32,517 bases of DNA from Anaerolineaceae bacterium UBA6133. GTDB lineage: Bacteria; Chloroflexota; Anaerolineae; Anaerolineales; Anaerolineaceae. Both the position numbers and the translations under genes were made by a program. How positions within the stretch are numbered: the stretch's first letter is position 1; each line of letters starts with the position of its first letter. A model generated the notes under the pieces. The model was not told where the DNA came from. It made no database searches and saw only the letters and a list, made by a program, of their open reading frames with translations. Positions 16,734 to 24,220 of the stretch are shown in pieces. The DNA is taken from contig DIVL01000008.1 in NCBI GenBank assembly GCA_002435825.1, forward strand, positions 1 through 32,517, in the 5' to 3' direction.

Positions 16734-17008
16734 CTAAATAGAAATGCCCCAATTGATCACAGGAGTAGGCTTACCACGCTGGTGCGACACTAACCCGGCT
16801 TGATCGTCTTGTCGGTATCTCCTGACGAGCCTCCTGACTTGTCTTTCACTGATACCCAGAGTTTCCACGGCTGCTTTTTGCGTGCTCCGCCCATCAATGG
16901 CTTTGTCCGAACAAGTCTTTCGTTTGGGTTTTTCTTGGGTCATTTTGATGGTCCATTTCATGTAGTCAATTTTCATGCCTTTTAGGACATTATCATCTTG
17001 CCACTACA
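16734..17008 (-). pseudogene. Left ISNCY-like transposase remnant (N-terminal end only)
   Basis: On the minus strand this starts at the IS terminus tgtagtggca (17008 inward) and encodes about 80 residues from ATG 16976. They include a helix-turn-helix (AAVETLGISERQVRRLVRRYR) followed by GLVSHQRGKPTP. The sequence then stops abruptly and ends in unrelated codons, so more than 80% of a usual 430-450-residue transposase is gone. The same DNA, with differences, recurs at 21230-21480. Upstream of the frame lies the terminal-repeat motif taggacattatcat. Confidence 0.8.
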
Positions 17009-17095
17009 CTCAAGTACTTGATTTTTCAGTTTTGTGGTAAAAAAGATGCAATCCCGCAATGAAAATTTCGGGAGCCAATTGTATAGCGAAGATAT

Positions 17096-17220
17096 AGCGA
17101 CTGGATCTCGGTAACGAGATGACGAGGTGAAGGTTCTATCCCGCGAGGGATATGCTAACCCGGAACACCGGGGAAAATCGAACAGATCAGCGGAAGCCTT
17201 CGGAGCCCCTCACGGGTTTC
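17096..17220 (+). ncRNA. glmS-ribozyme-like leader RNA upstream of glnA
   Basis: The sequence follows the glmS ribozyme layout. It has AGCGAC at the would-be cleavage site (A17096|G17097), a P1 stem (17105-17110 with 17115-17120, GTAA loop), the core strand GACGAGG (17121-17127), P3 (gaagg 17129-17133 with ccttc 17197-17201), AAAATCGA (17174-17181) and AGCGGAAGCC. Between P3 and AAAATCGA lie two added hairpins (17137-17152 with a GCGA loop, and 17159-17172 with loop AACA). The RNA ahead of glmS has the same two additions in the same place. The strand AGCGAC/AGCGG cannot form the full pseudoknot pairing that AGCGCC/GGCGG makes. Cleavage is therefore unproven. A 7-bp GNRA-capped hairpin follows at 17248-17265. 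Confidence 0.65.
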
Positions 17221-17342
17221 ATTCTTCTTGAAAAAAGCAACTTAAAGCCGGATGGTGACATCCGGGACAAAGCGTTTGCTTGGTGGGCAGATTGATTAAC
17301 CATGTCAATTTGGGTTACTTACCTATTTAATCAGGAGAAAAA

Positions 17343-18686
17343 ATGGACAATAAAGAATTATTAAAACGTGTCAAGGAGGATAAGGTTTCCTTCATATCCT
17401 ACCAATTCACCGACATCAACGGGGTGGTCAAATCATTGGATGGTCCGGTTGGCAGGCTCGAAGAGGTATTGGATGGCGGAATATGGTTTGACGGTTCATC
17501 AGTGGAGGGTTTTGCGCGCATCCAGGAGAGTGATATGCACCTTCGAGTTGACCCCGACACATACACCATCCTGCCCTGGTCTGATCTGGAATTCCGGCGC
17601 GCGAGGATGTTATGCGATATCTACCGACCAAATGGGCAGCCTTTTGAAGGGGACCCGCGCGGAAGGCTCAAAGTTGCTCTAAAAAAGCTCAAAGAGGAAC
17701 GTGGCTGGACTTACAATATTGGTCCGGAACCTGAATTTTACCTTTTTTTGCGAAATGGCCCTGAAAAGACCCACCCGGTTCCCTATGATGTTGGCAGCTA
17801 TTTTGATTTTTCGGCAAACGACCAGGCTGTCAATATCCGAACTGAAATTATCTCCTCGCTGCACATGATGGGTTTAAAGGTAGAGGTCGGGCATCACGAG
17901 GTTGGACTCGGACAACATGAGATCGATTTTCAGTTTGATGACGCATTGAAGACAGCAGACAACGTTCAGACCTTCAAATCGACAGTAAAGGCGATAGCGG
18001 GGAGGCATGGCGTGATCGCCTCTTTCATGCCAAAACCAATTTATGGTGCGGCTGGTTCAGGAATGCACTGCCACCAATCTGTTTATGACGAAGATGGCAA
18101 CAATTTGTTCTATGACAAGACTGACCCGATGCATTTGTCTGAACTGGCAAAACAATTCATCGCCGGACAGTTGAAGCACGCAAAGGCTCTTTCGGCGGTG
18201 CTGGCGCCAACAATAAATTCATATAAGCGGCTGGTTCCTGGTTATGAAGCGCCAGTCTATATCGCCTGGGCACAGGTAAACCGCTCTGCGCTGATTCGCG
18301 TTCCCCAGGTCAACAATGGCAATACAAAGGCGGTGCGAATCGAATTGCGCTGCCCTGATCCTTCCGCCAATCCTTACCTGGCGTTCACATCGATGCTGGC
18401 GGCCGCCCTGACAGCTGTGGATGATCCATCGGTCACTTGCCCCGCGCCGGTCAACAACATCAATCTCTATGAGCTCAACGAGAAAGAACGCGAACAGGAA
18501 ATGGTAAGCGCTTTGCCGGGTTCACTTGAAGATGCACTGATTGAGTTTAAGGCTAATCCGCTGCTGAAAGACGCTCTTGGTGATACCCTTTATGATACTT
18601 TTGTCACTTCCCGGGAAGCTGAAATCAAAGAATATCGCACCAGAGTCACCGATTGGGAGGTTGTGCGTTATCTGGAAACGATCTGA
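17343..18686 (+). CDS. glnA: Glutamine synthetase, type I
   Basis: This enzyme makes glutamine from glutamate, ammonia and ATP as a cytosolic dodecamer. The 447-residue length matches the Bacillus-type GSI-alpha group. Landmarks are the beta-grasp start (FTDINGVVKSL), WFDGSSVEGFARI, the metal-binding GPEPEFYLF, the HHEVGLGQHEIDF block, MPKPIYGAAGSGMHCHQS, NSYKRLVPGYEAPVYIAW and RIELRCPDPSANPYLAF. The adenylylation loop with NLYxLP is replaced by NLYELNEKERE, as in non-adenylylated GSI-alpha enzymes, so control by GlnE is unlikely. It has a 330-base leader containing a ribozyme-like RNA and an aatcaggag site. Its product glutamine feeds the GlmS encoded next. Confidence 0.96.
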   Translation: MDNKELLKRVKEDKVSFISYQFTDINGVVKSLDGPVGRLEEVLDGGIWFDGSSVEGFARIQESDMHLRVDPDTYTILPWSDLEFRRARMLCDIYRPNGQPFEGDPRGRLKVALKKLKEERGWTYNIGPEPEFYLFLRNGPEKTHPVPYDVGSYFDFSANDQAVNIRTEIISSLHMMGLKVEVGHHEVGLGQHEIDFQFDDALKTADNVQTFKSTVKAIAGRHGVIASFMPKPIYGAAGSGMHCHQSVYDEDGNNLFYDKTDPMHLSELAKQFIAGQLKHAKALSAVLAPTINSYKRLVPGYEAPVYIAWAQVNRSALIRVPQVNNGNTKAVRIELRCPDPSANPYLAFTSMLAAALTAVDDPSVTCPAPVNNINLYELNEKEREQEMVSALPGSLEDALIEFKANPLLKDALGDTLYDTFVTSREAEIKEYRTRVTDWEVVRYLETI

Positions 18687-18703
18687 TCATTTCCTGAATG
18701 CCA

Positions 18704-18822
18704 AGCGCCTGACCTGCTACGGCAGATGACCAGGCGGGAGGTTTCTTTTCGCAAGAGGAGACTAACCATGACAACATGGGAAAATCGAGAGAAGGGCGGA
18801 TGTCTCCAGGGGTAACCCCCTT
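18704..18822 (+). ncRNA. glmS ribozyme (glucosamine-6-phosphate-activated)
   Basis: It lies between glnA and glmS, where this self-cleaving ribozyme is expected. It shows AGCGCC (cleavage expected at A18704|G18705), a short P1 with a TACG loop (18714-18725), a core strand GACCAGG (18728-18734; GACGAGG is usual), P3 (ggag 18737-18740 with ctcc 18804-18807), AAAATCGA (18781-18788) and GGGCGGATGTC. CGCC (18706-18709) can pair with GGCG (18795-18798), the expected pseudoknot. A P4-like hairpin (ggggtaacccc) follows. Two extra hairpins (18741-18762 and 18666-like ccatg-catgg at 18766-18779 region) sit between P3 and AAAATCGA, as in the glnA leader. In known systems the metabolite triggers cleavage and mRNA decay, which lowers GlmS. 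Confidence 0.82.
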
Positions 18823-18858
18823 CTTTCAGGATAGATAAAAGAAAAAAAAGGAGTACTT

Positions 18859-20700
18859 ATGTGTGGAATTGTTGCGTACATTGGCGGACAGGATGCCACG
18901 CCTATAGTCGTTGATGGACTAAAAAAACTTGAGTACCGTGGTTATGACTCCGCTGGTATAGCTATTCTTGATGATGGCAAAATCGAGATCAGAAGGGCTG
19001 CTGGTAAAGTCGCGTTGTTGGAAACGCTGATTGAAAAAAATCCAGTTCAAGGAACCACAGGAATCGGACACACCCGTTGGGCAACGCATGGTGCCCCCAG
19101 CGAGCTCAACGCCCACCCTCATCTCGGGATGGCCGGCAGGATTGTCATTGTCCATAACGGCATCGTTGAGAACTATCTTTCTCTCAAGGAAGAATTAGTG
19201 TCCGAAGGTGTTGTTTTTAAATCTGAAACGGATACTGAGACCATCGCTCATCTTATTGAAATTTTCTACAACGAAACAAACGACCTCACTGCGGCTGTTC
19301 AAAAAGCACTCAAAATGATCAAAGGTGCTCATGGTGTGGTTGTTATGTCAACCGTTGAACCAGAAAAGTTGATTGCAGCCAGGTTGGGAAATGCAGGTGG
19401 AGTTGCGCTCGGAATTGGTGAAAATGAGATGTTCATCGCCAGCGATATACCTGCTATTATGGGTCATACTCGAAAAATTGTCTTCTTAGAATCCGGTCAG
19501 TTCGCAATCGTTCGGAGAGATGGATTTTCAATTAATGACCTGGAAGGCAACCCAGTTAACTCTGAAATTCAAAACATACCTTGGGACCCTATCTTTGCCG
19601 AGAAGGGTAAGTATCGCCACTTTATGCAAAAGGAAATCCATGAACAAGTGCGCTCCTTATCTGACACGCTTAGCGGTAGAGTTGATTTTCAGGATTATCG
19701 GATCATCTTACCAGGTTTGAATTTAAACAAAGAAAAAGCACAGAAGATCAAGAAAATTTTCATTACAGCTTGTGGAACGGCTGCCTATGCTGGTATGGTC
19801 GGCAAATATCTGATTGAGCATATTGCCCGAATCCCGGTTGAAGTTATGGTTGCATCTGAATTTCGATACTGCGACCCCATTTTAGATGACGGAACGGTTG
19901 TATTGGCAATCTCCCAATCTGGTGAAACTGCTGATACGCTGGCGGCAATGGAGGAAGCACGAAAAAAAGGCGCGACTTTATGGTCAATCGTGAACGCGAT
20001 TGGCTCGCAGGCGATACGCATAGCTGATGGTTGTATTTCTATGCAAGTGGGACCTGAAATTGGAGTGGCTTCGACCAAAGCTTTCACTGCGCCAATCCTT
20101 GACCTCTATATGATTGCAGTTTATCTGGCAGATCTGCGCGGTACGATTGACCGAGACAGGCGATTAGAACTCGTCAAAGATTTATTGACTGTACCATCTT
20201 TGGTTGAAAAAGCCCTGGATAACGACAGAGCAGTCAAGCAAATCGCTAATCGTTACAAAGACATCAAAGGCGCATTGTATATTGGCAGAGGAGTAAATAT
20301 GCCAATTGCGTATGAAGGTGCATTGAAGTTGAAAGAAATATCTTATATTCATGCTGAAGGTTATCCGGCGGGTGAGATGAAACATGGTCCGATTGCCTTG
20401 GTAGACAAGGATTTGCCGGTAGTCGTTATTGCTACTCAAGATCCCTGGTACGACAAAGTGATCAGTCAGATTGAACAGGCTAAAGCACGCAGTGGTAAGG
20501 TTTTGGCAGTAGCGACAGAGGGTGACGAACTCATCCCGACAATAGCGGATGAAATTTTCTGGATACCTAAGACTCCCTGGCTTTTGAGCCCGGCAGTGAC
20601 AATCATTCCGCTGCAACTGTTTGCCTATCATATCGCGGCTTTTCGTGGATTGGATATTGACCAACCAAGGAACCTGGCAAAGTCGGTCACAGTAGAATAA
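18859..20700 (+). CDS. glmS: Glutamine-fructose-6-phosphate aminotransferase (isomerizing)
   Basis: GlmS uses glutamine to turn fructose-6-phosphate into glucosamine-6-phosphate, the first step to UDP-N-acetylglucosamine for the cell wall. The 613-residue length is normal. The N-terminal glutaminase starts MCGIVAYIGG, with the nucleophile Cys2 after Met removal, and has GHTRWATHG and HNGIVENY. Two SIS sugar-isomerase domains follow (ITACGTAAYAGMVGKYLIE, LAISQSGETADTLAAM, GRGVNMPIAYEGALKLKEISYIHAEGYPAGEMKHGP). The end, DQPRNLAKSVTVE, is the conserved C-terminus. An aaaaaaaaggag site precedes the ATG. The codons look more A+T-rich than those of flanking genes, which fits acquisition. Expression is probably controlled by the ribozyme at 18704-18822. 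Confidence 0.97.
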   Translation: MCGIVAYIGGQDATPIVVDGLKKLEYRGYDSAGIAILDDGKIEIRRAAGKVALLETLIEKNPVQGTTGIGHTRWATHGAPSELNAHPHLGMAGRIVIVHNGIVENYLSLKEELVSEGVVFKSETDTETIAHLIEIFYNETNDLTAAVQKALKMIKGAHGVVVMSTVEPEKLIAARLGNAGGVALGIGENEMFIASDIPAIMGHTRKIVFLESGQFAIVRRDGFSINDLEGNPVNSEIQNIPWDPIFAEKGKYRHFMQKEIHEQVRSLSDTLSGRVDFQDYRIILPGLNLNKEKAQKIKKIFITACGTAAYAGMVGKYLIEHIARIPVEVMVASEFRYCDPILDDGTVVLAISQSGETADTLAAMEEARKKGATLWSIVNAIGSQAIRIADGCISMQVGPEIGVASTKAFTAPILDLYMIAVYLADLRGTIDRDRRLELVKDLLTVPSLVEKALDNDRAVKQIANRYKDIKGALYIGRGVNMPIAYEGALKLKEISYIHAEGYPAGEMKHGPIALVDKDLPVVVIATQDPWYDKVISQIEQAKARSGKVLAVATEGDELIPTIADEIFWIPKTPWLLSPAVTIIPLQLFAYHIAAFRGLDIDQPRNLAKSVTVE

Positions 20701-20748
20701 TCGCAACCTTTTATCTAAAAAAGTTAACCATAAAAGGGATACTGTTTC

Positions 20749-21480
20749 TTATTTGCATATTTTGCGTAAGAGTCCAGTATGGTTTTCTCTGAAAACGTTG
20801 AAACGGTCACTATAAAAGGCGACTGGCACGTCCATCTGCTGAAAGTAGCGTTTGCAGAGTCTCCCATGGCTGAATTAACTTTCAGTATCCACGAACTCAG
20901 CAGCCAGGATCTCACTACCAGCATTGTCGACAAACAAGAGCAAGCAGCCCTTAGAACCTCGATCTTCAAACCAAGCATGATAAGAGCCATCGATTTGAAC
21001 CAGTTCTCCCCGTCGTTCTCTGCGTTGGCGTGGCGGGTGTACAGATTTAGGTCTCCTGGCCTTGGAAATGTACAGGTTCTCGCTGATCATCAGCCTGCGT
21101 AAGATTTCTTAACTCACCTTTATGCCAGTGGCTTCTGCCAACTCCTCCCGCATGAAGGTCGGTTTGAAGCCCGACATGATTGGCTGATGGATAAACAGCC
21201 TGATTTGTGCCACTAGTTCTTCTTTCAGCCGTTGATTACTTGGTTGCCACTCTGGTGCAACACTAACACTGTTTCAACGTCTTGTCGGTATCTCCTGATG
21301 AGCCTCCTGACTTGTCTTTCACTGATACCCAGAGTTTCCGCGGCTGCTTTTTGCATGCTTCGCCCATCAATGGCTTTGTCCGATGGGTCATTCTGATGGT
21401 CCATTTCATGTAGTTTATTTTCATGCCTTTTAGGACATTTCTAAATTGCTACTTTAGGACATTATCATGTTGCCACTACA
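20749..21480 (-). pseudogene. Right ISNCY-like transposase remnant (frameshifted and truncated)
   Basis: On the minus strand the IS end tgtagtggca (21480) is followed by the same N-terminal coding DNA as the left copy, but with about 25 bases deleted, which shifts the frame. Further on, ELVQIDGSYHAWFEDRG holds the first catalytic Asp of the DDE core, and another frame gives VPVAFYSDRFNVFREN with the second. The sequence then ends at a stop at 20749, so the region of the third acidic residue is missing. At least two frame changes occur. The family call rests on the QIDGS.H.WFEDRG and AFYSD blocks. Confidence 0.82.
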
Positions 21481-21483
21481 TTT

Positions 21484-21496
21484 TCTGGCTGTTGAT
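21484..21496 (+). repeat. Right copy of the 13-bp direct repeat
   Basis: This is identical to 16713-16725 and lies three bases outside the terminus of the right IS remnant. It ends close to the candidate promoter of the LysM gene, so the insertion probably altered that gene's control region. Confidence 0.6.
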
Positions 21497-21516
21497 AAAA
21501 TAGCTTGGGACGATAA

Positions 21517-21525
21517 TGTTATAAT
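21517..21525 (+). promoter_or_regulatory. Extended -10 promoter of the LysM gene
   Basis: TGtTATAAT is an extended -10 element 18 bases upstream of the ATG. No good -35 occurs at the right distance; TTGATA at 21492-21497, partly inside the 13-bp repeat, is 22 bases away. Confidence 0.55.
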
Positions 21526-21543
21526 CCAAAAAATGAGGTAACT

Positions 21544-22350
21544 ATGAAACTAAAGTCAAAAACGCTGCCCCTTTTTTTGCTGCTCCTGATCGTACTGGGC
21601 TTAAGCCTCAGCATACTGCGCCTGCCGGCGTCCGCACAGGGCACTCCCTACCAAACACCCACGCCGAATGCGAACGGCGACATTATTTTCAAAGTGCGCC
21701 CGGGGGATGGCTGCATCAGCATCTCGCTCCTGACCAATGTGCCGATTGAAACCATCAAGAGCCTCAACGGTCTGGATGATGCCTGCACATTACTTGAGGG
21801 TCAGGACCTCGTGATAGGTAGAGTAGAACCCGTGGTGCTCACCCAAGCCGCTATGCCAACCCCCACTATTCCTCCGGAAATGATCACCCCATCGCCCACT
21901 CCTTCTCCTGGAACTGCCACCATTTGCGTGGTGCTCTTCCACGACATGGACGGCAATGGCATGCGCACAGAAGGGGAAGATTATCTTTACGGCGGTGAAG
22001 TGAGCGTGAGCAACCGCAGTGGTTCGGTCTCGCTGACCGGCACTACGGTCGCCGGTATTCCCGATGAGATTGACCCACGCTGCTTCCCTGACCTCCCCCA
22101 GGATTCCTATAATGTCAGTGTCGCCATCCCGGACGGTTTTAATGCCACCACAATAACGAACTATGCGCTCGAAGTAAAGGCGGGCGAAGACGCTACCATC
22201 GATTTTGGGGCGCAGGAGTCCGCTCCCTCTGCTGGTGTGATCACACCCGATTCAGCCCGCCGCTCACCAGTGCTCGGCATTCTTGGCGGAGTAATTCTGC
22301 TGGCAGGGCTTGGTTTGGGCTTCTATATGTGGCGGACGCGCAAGATTTAG
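21544..22350 (+). CDS. Exported LysM protein with SdrD-like domain and C-terminal membrane anchor
   Basis: This 268-residue protein has an N-terminal signal peptide (hydrophobic residues about 8-25, likely cut near PASAQ). A LysM-like domain follows (about 48-92: IIFKVRPGDGCISISLLTNVPIETIKSLNGL), which usually binds peptidoglycan or chitin-type sugars. A Pro/Thr-rich linker leads to an SdrD-B/carboxypeptidase-regulatory-like beta domain (DMDGNGMRTEGEDYLYGGEVSVSN) with a calcium-loop-like DxDGNG. The protein ends in one membrane helix and a basic tail (MWRTRKI), so it is membrane-anchored with its domains outside. It is followed by a terminator at 22366-22393. Confidence 0.88.
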   Translation: MKLKSKTLPLFLLLLIVLGLSLSILRLPASAQGTPYQTPTPNANGDIIFKVRPGDGCISISLLTNVPIETIKSLNGLDDACTLLEGQDLVIGRVEPVVLTQAAMPTPTIPPEMITPSPTPSPGTATICVVLFHDMDGNGMRTEGEDYLYGGEVSVSNRSGSVSLTGTTVAGIPDEIDPRCFPDLPQDSYNVSVAIPDGFNATTITNYALEVKAGEDATIDFGAQESAPSAGVITPDSARRSPVLGILGGVILLAGLGLGFYMWRTRKI

Positions 22351-22365
22351 TTGATATCTAAAATC

Positions 22366-22393
22366 AAAAAACAGGACGAGCGTCCTGTTTTTT
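22366..22393 (+). terminator. Intrinsic terminator of the LysM gene
   Basis: A 6-bp GC-containing stem (22372-22377 with 22382-22387) is extended by six A-T pairs and ends in a run of T. It lies 15 bases past the stop codon. Confidence 0.9.
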
Positions 22394-22446
22394 ATATACT
22401 CATGCATAGATAATTCAAAATCATAATGCAATATGCCGGCTTGTTT

Positions 22447-22772
22447 GCTCATTCCGACTCGGAAATTGCCCTCTAGGGCGAAATTGAGGGCACCCGGAAC
22501 GATGTGATGGACGAGCGTATCGTGCCCTCAATTCGCCATTGACGATGATCTGAGTGGCAAGACTCGTTGATTGTAAAAAATCGATGGCGTGATGGCGGAT
22601 TGAACCCCACAAAAAGGCGTGGGGCAGGCAACACAATGTAGGTTCAATTGGTAATACATTCGGTGCGTTCAATCTCGCCCTACAACCGAGTCGAGTTCAA
22701 GCAAATCAATGTCGGAGTGAGCCTGCGCAAGGTCATCATTATTCCAGCGTCGAGTGGCAGTCTCATTCCGAC
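22447..22772. repeat. Nested palindromic repeats filling an intergenic gap
   Basis: There is no gene between 22351 and 22790. The gap holds several inverted repeats. An arm at 22477-22493 pairs with 22522-22537 (16 bp, one base bulged). A second arm at 22711-22722 pairs with 22760-22772 around gtcgga.tgag. The sequence gctcattccgac at 22447-22458 is also the near-complement of 22711-22722. The gtcgga.tgag element is the same one that opens each 186-bp repeat at 24221-24689, so these belong to one dispersed palindromic family. Confidence 0.65.
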
Positions 22773-22790
22773 AAGTCTGCCGTATTTTTA

Positions 22791-23414
22791 TCAATAGCCT
22801 CTTGCGTGGCGTTGTTCAAGCCAGACGTCACCTTCGTTGTGGTAGCCAGCCCGCTCCCAGAACCCGAGAACATCCGTCTGCGAGAATTCAAGCCCTCGCA
22901 GCCACTTGGCTCCCTTCCAGGAGTACACATCCTTCAGGTCATCCCGTCCCGGGATTGCCCCGCAGATACCGCGTAAAGGCGCGCCGTGTTCCAGGCTGAT
23001 GGGCTGCCCTTCGTAGTGAGTTGCCAGCAGGAAGTTGTCCGCGTCCATCACCGCTAGCGGCAGGTTCGCGGTATAGCCAAATTCCGCATGCTGGATCACG
23101 AAGCGCGCTCCAGGTTTTGGCACCACCAGTCCCAGTTCCCGCAGAGTTTTCAGGCTGACGCCTTCCCAATTCGTATCGAGTTTGCTCCAGGTGGTCACAC
23201 AATGGATGTCCATATGCAGCTTGGTGCGCGGAAGCGCATTGAATTCGTCCCAAGTGAGCAGCAGGGGTTTCTCGACCTCGCCCCAGACTCTGAAGGTCCA
23301 GCTCTCCAGGTTCAGCTGTGGCACCGGGCCGTAATGCAGGACTGGAAACCGTTCCGTCAGGTGCTGCCCCGGCGGCAGACGTTTTTTTGTTTCAGAATCT
23401 AATTTCCTAAACAT
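22791..23414 (-). CDS. Sulfite-oxidase-like molybdopterin oxidoreductase
   Basis: This 207-residue protein has the compact sulfite-oxidase molybdopterin fold. The Mo-ligating Cys is residue 72 in MDIHCVTTWSKLDTNWEGV, the family's signature region. Further matches are ARFVIQHAEFGYTANLPL and the C-terminal GRDDLKDVYSWKGAKWLRGLEF block. It has no signal peptide, unlike MsrP (YedY), so it may act in the cytosol. The electron acceptor and substrate are unknown. It follows the UPF0173 hydrolase by seven bases, so the two are co-transcribed. Molybdenum-cofactor genes are not in the window. Confidence 0.92.
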   Translation of the reverse strand: MFRKLDSETKKRLPPGQHLTERFPVLHYGPVPQLNLESWTFRVWGEVEKPLLLTWDEFNALPRTKLHMDIHCVTTWSKLDTNWEGVSLKTLRELGLVVPKPGARFVIQHAEFGYTANLPLAVMDADNFLLATHYEGQPISLEHGAPLRGICGAIPGRDDLKDVYSWKGAKWLRGLEFSQTDVLGFWERAGYHNEGDVWLEQRHARGY

Positions 23415-23421
23415 CTCATCC

Positions 23422-24105
23422 TCACAGACTCAGGCTCTCACCTGGTTGTAAAACCACTACTTTCGTTTCCGTTTCAGATTCAACGCGCTTTTTCCAGGCT
23501 TGCGGATCCTGGGCAATCAACTCCCAGGTGTTGTAATGCACAGACACCACGCGCTTTGGGCGCAGCAGTTTGACAGCCTTGAGAGCGTCATCGGGACCCA
23601 TAGTGTAATTATCGCCGATCGGGATCACGGCCAGGTCAATACCCTCATCGCCAATCAGTTGCATGTCCCCAAACAAGCCGGTGTCTCCGGCGATGTAGAT
23701 CTTTTTTGCGTCTTTTGTAGTCAGCAGAAAACCAGCCGGGTTGCCGCCATAGCTGCCATCGGGCAGGGCGGAACCGTGCAGCGCCGGGGTCAACTTGAGG
23801 TAACCAAACGGGTAGTGGTACCCGCCGCCGATGTGCTGTGCGTGGGTTTTGAGACCCTTCTTTCGCAGCCATGTGCTGATCTCGGCATTGCTGATGCACA
23901 AGGCATCTGTGCGTTTGGCAATTGAAAGCGTGTCGCCAATGTGGTCGCCGTGACCGTGTGTGATGAGGATGTAGTCAGCGTTGACCTGTTCCGGTTTAAT
24001 GGTGGCGGCAGGATTGCCAGTGAAGTAGGGGTCGATCAACAGTCGGCTCTCTCCCACCGTTAAGCCATGTGTCGCGTGCCCATACCAAGTATAAATTGTT
24101 TCCAT
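23422..24105 (-). CDS. UPF0173-type metallo-beta-lactamase-fold hydrolase
   Basis: This 227-residue protein is started at ATG 24105 after ggagg; the longer frame begins at 24126. The metal site THGHGDHIGD (His50, His52, Asp54, His55) is complete. Further ligands are in TPALHGS, IAGDTGLFGD and VSVHYNTWE. This is the UPF0173 family, which is distantly related to UlaG but not the missing ulaG of the scar at 8827-8880, since its N-terminus differs. The physiological substrate is unknown. It heads a two-gene operon with the sulfite-oxidase-like gene. Confidence 0.92.
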   Translation of the reverse strand: METIYTWYGHATHGLTVGESRLLIDPYFTGNPAATIKPEQVNADYILITHGHGDHIGDTLSIAKRTDALCISNAEISTWLRKKGLKTHAQHIGGGYHYPFGYLKLTPALHGSALPDGSYGGNPAGFLLTTKDAKKIYIAGDTGLFGDMQLIGDEGIDLAVIPIGDNYTMGPDDALKAVKLLRPKRVVSVHYNTWELIAQDPQAWKKRVESETETKVVVLQPGESLSL

Positions 24106-24220
24106 AGCATCATCCTCCGCTTTCATTATAGCGTTTTTGAGGAGTCAAATTTGGGATTGTAACAGCGCCAACAGGGGAAGATTATAGAAAACCGTTCTGA
24201 TTAAAAGGACTTCAAGCCTT

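Larger units (their letters stand above)
16726..21483. mobile_element. Composite-transposon-like island carrying glnA and glmS
   Basis: About 4.76 kb lies between the 13-bp direct repeats. It contains, in order, a truncated ISNCY-like copy, a ribozyme-like leader with glnA, a glmS-ribozyme-like leader with glmS, and a second decayed ISNCY-like copy in the same orientation. If the island is removed, the lipoprotein and LysM genes become a divergent pair about 90 bp apart, a normal spacing. The glmS gene looks visibly richer in A+T than the flanking genes. Both IS copies are broken, so the island cannot move by itself now. That it moved as a unit is an inference. Confidence 0.5.

Noticed and set aside
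17010..17340. T-box, glutamine (glnA-type) or cobalamin riboswitch in the glnA leader
   Set aside because: Their conserved boxes are absent; the order of strands fits the glmS ribozyme much better.
23422..24105. UPF0173 hydrolase as the missing ulaG
   Set aside because: Same superfamily, but its N-terminus lacks the TRESWxxxTFP block and the gene has a different operon partner.
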